This document shows, in pieces, positions 61,101-64,000 of a stretch of 64,000 nt of DNA; the first letter of the stretch is position 1, and every line of letters starts with the position of its first letter. The stretch lies in contig CM043946.1 in NCBI GenBank assembly GCA_014529385.2, forward strand, positions 35,357,558-35,421,557, given 5' to 3'. The notes under the pieces are model-generated. The model had not been told where the DNA came from and did no database searches. It saw only the letters and a list, made by a program, of their open reading frames with translations. The position numbers and the translations under genes are program-made. The stretch is from Adiantum capillus-veneris. Taxonomy: Eukaryota; Streptophyta; Polypodiopsida; Polypodiales; Pteridaceae.

Positions 61101-62230
61101 GGGTTATGCACAACAAAAAGGCATAGATTATGAAGAGACTTTTGCTCCCACTTGTCGTATGACTACTGTGCGTTTTCTATGTGCATTGGCAGCTCATTTT
61201 GGTTGGGATGTACATCAATCAGACATTGTTACTGCTTTCTTGAATGGTGACATATTTGAGGAAGTTTATGTAACGCAGCCTCGCGGTTTTGTCATAAAAG
61301 GACAAGAGGACAAAGTGTGCAAATGTAAGAAGGCTTTGTATGGGTTGAAGCAATCTCCTCGTGCTTGGTATGAGAAAGCTGACACTCATTTGGTTAAACG
61401 AGGCTTTCGTAACAGTCCAACAGAAAGCACATTGTATGTAAAGCGTGAGGATGATGTATTTCTCATTGTGGTTCTTTATGTTGATGATTTGCTGATCACT
61501 GGACCAAATGAGAGACATATTGCTGAATTTAAGGCTGATTTGAATGCTACTTTCAAGATGAAAGATTTGGGGTTGTTGCATCATTACTTGGGTATACAGT
61601 TTAAGCAGTGTGATGGTGGTATTGCCTTGTGTCAGAAAAGTTACATAGAGACATTGCTATGTAAGTTTGGACTTGAGGATTGCAAACCTATTGCCACTCC
61701 CATGGAAACAGGTTTGAAGTTGAGTCTACATGATGCTGGCGATCCTGCTGATGTCACTCTTTACCAAACTGCTGTTGGCTGCCTCATTTATGTATGCAAC
61801 ACGAGGCCAGATATTCAGTTTGCAGTCTCGCAGGTCAGCAGATTTATGCATAGCCCAGGGTCTAAGCATTGGCAGGCTGTCAAGAGGATTTTCCGCTACC
61901 TTAGTGGCACTTTACATCTTGGCTACGGTTGAGTGTGTATGGCTCAGACGCCTTATGGCTGACTTGGGTGTTGGACAGGACACTGCCAACACTATCTACA
62001 CTGACAGTCAGAGCGCATTGGCAGTTGCGAGGAACCCAGTTTTTCATGCTCGCACAAAGCACATTGAGGTGCATTACCACTATGTCAGGGAGAGGCTCTC
62101 AGCAGGAGAGATCAGCTTGGCTTATGTGCCAACACAGGACAACCTTGCAGATCTTTTCACAAAGGCATTGTCTCGTGAGAAGCTTGAAGCTTTTCGCAAA
62201 GCTTTGGGCTTACTCCCCTTTGTGGACTGA
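58147..62230 (+). pseudogene. Gag-Pol polyprotein of element F
   Basis: The start at 58147 is preferred to the upstream frame opening because of the ACCATGG context and the typical copia gag start (MADNNN). Gag with zinc knuckle CHYCKANDHLIKSC is at about 58990-59040; protease WYFDSGATKHIT near 59250; GAG-pre-integrase LWHARFGHLNF near 59660. Integrase has HSDVCGP, YFVTFIDDYSRHAW, LRSDRGGEY and YTPQQNGVAERKN. A single TAG at 60742-60744 separates integrase from RT. RT has WVYKLKRKPDGEI, VHQSDIVTAFLNG, KALYGLKQSPRAWY and VVLYVDDLL. At about 61929 the frame jumps by one: sequence passes from LHLGYG straight to TVECVWLRRL. The first half of RNase H with two catalytic acids is therefore deleted. 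The end (YTDSQSALAVARN, HYHYVRERL) is intact. Confidence 0.92.
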
Positions 62231-62295
62231 TCCTGTCCTCAGGGCATGGCACTTCCCTTTACTCATGTGCCAGCTCTCGTTCACCGCATCACTCC

Positions 62296-62304
62296 AGGGG
62301 GGGA
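62296..62304 (+). other. Polypurine tract of element F
   Basis: AGGGGGGGA, two bases before the 3' LTR. Confidence 0.9.
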
Positions 62305-62306
62305 TT

Positions 62307-62533
62307 TGTTACCATATACATGTGGTAGTGATGTGTGTGAACACACTAGGACCGCCGGGGCATTTTTTCCCTCTTTAGGAGGTTTTTTCCCCCGTGCATT
62401 GTATATACGTCCATCACTCTAGGGCTATCTATCTTTCCATTGCACACTAAGTAACACACTCTCTATTGTGTGCCTTGAGCTTCCTTCGTCGTCTCCAAGC
62501 TGTGTGTGTTTCTCTGCAACCCTAATTCCAACA
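62307..62533 (+). repeat. 3' LTR of element F (227 bp)
   Basis: Same length and ends as the 5' LTR, 225 of 227 bases identical by eye. Confidence 0.95.
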
Positions 62534-62538
62534 TAAAC
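62534..62538. repeat. Target-site duplicate of element F, right (TAAAC)
   Basis: Perfect partner of 57553-57557. Confidence 0.92.
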
Positions 62539-62815
62539 ATGTTGCACCTCAAATAGTTTTAAACATGTAGGTCCAGGTGGTCCCACCACCATGTCATGAA
62601 TCTTTAATGTACGCATGTTTCTTGTATTGCAAAGCCAACCATAGCCCTCCACAACCCCCCCATGGTTCAACCTGGTTGCGGGATATTTTCTATGACCCCA
62701 AATGACCCCAAAAACATGGTGCCGCAATCCTATGTTTAATATCATGTAAGCCACCATTAATGAATCATCCACATATGTCTGTTTAATTTTGTAGAATTCC
62801 AAAATTACAATGAGA
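62539..62815. other. Flank of element F, no gene seen
   Basis: Probably the rest of the element D LTR and a junction with the gag relic to the right; neither boundary is visible. Confidence 0.35.
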
Positions 62816-62817
62816 AT

Positions 62818-63931
62818 CCTCTTCTGGAGCTTCGATCATGGAAGCTCTAGGAGTCTCATAGCAAGAATTTCTCTTGGGACAAGAACAATAGTCATGTCCT
62901 TGCTCTCCACACTTAAAACATTTGTGATCCTTTCGAAAAGATTCAAGCTCTTTTGCTCTTCAGGAGAGATTTTATTTTTACCTTTGTAAACTCTCTTCTC
63001 CTTCGACCAATTGTTGTTGTTGGAATTGCCTTGGGAATAATTTTGGGAAATGCTTTTCCCCGTTGCATCACTTTTGTCTTTTCTTTCCATGGGCTTGGCA
63101 TTCCTTCTAGCCCCTTGTTGGAAATTGATGCGCAAAGAAACCATAGTGTGGTGGATTAATTCGGCGATACAACTAGGCTGTTGAGAGTTGACATACTCGG
63201 CCATCTCTTCAAGTAATCTCACAGAGAATTGTTATTTTGCTCAGCAAAGTCTATGTTTTGAAAGATAGTATCCTTGAGGTGTAAATACCAAAACTTGTCC
63301 ACATATTTGTGGATAGACTCATTGGAGAGCAGCTTCAAGCTCTGCCATTCGGTAAGCACTTTGTCCTTTGTATCGCTTGCAAACGAATTGCTTCGTGATG
63401 GAAACGCATAGAGTTTTCCATGTCTTTGGGGCTTCACCATTTCCACAAAGGCTAGCCCACCATTGACAAGCAGAGTTTTTGGAAGTGCATAGCTATATGG
63501 GGTAGCTTAGAGGACTCGGTGAAGCCCTCATCTCCAAAGGATGAATCAAATTGCTGGATGAAGGTCAATACTTTGTCGGTAGCACCAAAGGTGCCATCAT
63601 AGGTGAGAAAATAGATACTCTTTCCTCCCCCTTTGAAGTTCTTGAGCTTTTGGGACCTTTGCCATGCATGGTAAGATTTGTAATGTCCTCTCCTCTTGTA
63701 TTCTCTAGGAGAATAGATATTTCTTTCGTCGGAAGAGGAGGATGGTGAAGAAGAAGGAGAAGAGGGTGACCTCTTTTTTGCCCTTTTCTTCCTTTGTTTC
63801 CTTGCTTCCCTTTCAGAGTGGTGAGGAGAAGGACTATGGATTGATCGTTTTGTCTTGGGACGAGTTTGCAATTGTCTAGACCGCCGTTGATGGCCGGATT
63901 TTGAAGCCTTGGCCGCAGGAACTAAATCCAA
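62818..63931 (-). pseudogene. Gag relic of a different gypsy element (H)
   Basis: Three pieces in different frames. 63931-63452 has a basic, serine-rich N-terminus, then YFLTYDGTFGATDKVLTFIQ and GFTESSKLPHIAMHFQK. 63446-63219 has DTKDKVLTEWQSLKL and IHKYVDKFWYLHLK. 63222-62818 has HHTMVSLRINFQQGA, with the zinc knuckle CFKCGEQGHDYCSC readable only after a frame change near 62948. This gag is unlike those of elements A and C. The element continues beyond 64000. Confidence 0.75.
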
Positions 63932-64000
63932 TCAGAAGGGGCATGAAATAATTTTAAAAAAATCATTTTTTTGGAGGGTTGCAACTGTCACCATCCCCTC

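Larger units (their letters stand above)
57558..62533 (+). mobile_element. Element F: young full-length Ty1/copia retrotransposon (4976 bp)
   Basis: Two 227-bp LTRs with TG...CA ends differ at only two positions. There is a perfect TAAAC target duplication, a tRNA-iMet primer site and a polypurine tract. Domain order gag, PR, IN, RT, RNase H is that of copia. One in-frame TAG and an internal RNase H deletion mean this copy lacks a complete enzyme set. It is inserted in the element D LTR. Confidence 0.95.

Overview
The window is nuclear DNA of a land plant with a large, retrotransposon-rich genome. The signs are a broken G-type-lectin receptor kinase, nested Ty3/gypsy and Ty1/copia elements primed by tRNA-Asp and tRNA-iMet, a tRNA-derived SINE, short AT-rich introns and long (TG)n(GA)n microsatellites. 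The repeat style would fit a fern or other seed-free plant, but nothing here proves the lineage. I found no rRNA gene, true tRNA gene or CRISPR array.

Layout. 1-8103: minus-strand gypsy-like element A, with gag and protease only, cut by the left edge. 8241-10588: a minus-strand host gene candidate with short introns and tandem OB-fold-like segments. 10.6-15.4 kb: gene-poor DNA with phased compound microsatellites. 15.4-17.5 kb: a broken lectin receptor-like kinase carrying an inserted integrase fragment. 18.27-18.49 kb: a SINE. 20.16-21.84 kb: LTR and internal remnant of element G. 21.84-25.68 kb: element B, a second copy of the A family. 25.68-30.62 kb: plus-strand gypsy relic D, meeting B head to head.

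30,622-53,259 is element C, a complete 22.6-kb minus-strand gypsy element with a perfect AGATG target duplication, inserted into D. After C the relic D appears to resume (53.26-57.56 kb). It is interrupted by a copia relic with a 39-base poly(G) tract (53.6-54.6 kb) and by a young copia element F (57,558-62,533, TAAAC target duplication, LTRs differing at 2 of 227 bases). A minus-strand gag relic (H) fills the right end.

The most interesting object is C. Its order is LTR, tRNA-Asp primer site, leader with four 24-base palindromes, gag, a five-copy 893-bp tandem expansion, PR1, RT, RNase H, two H2C2 zinc modules, integrase, a second retropepsin (PR2) and a W-x-x-K repeat tail. Then come an internal polypurine tract, a second noncoding block with five copies of the same palindrome, a 1050-codon accessory ORF, a second identical polypurine tract and the LTR. 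Both palindrome arrays end about 167-169 bases upstream of a start codon (gag and accessory ORF) and have nearly the same spacing, although the DNA between the palindromes has diverged strongly. PR2, the W tail, the double zinc module and the accessory ORF all recur in the older relic D. They are therefore properties of a lineage, not accidents of one copy.
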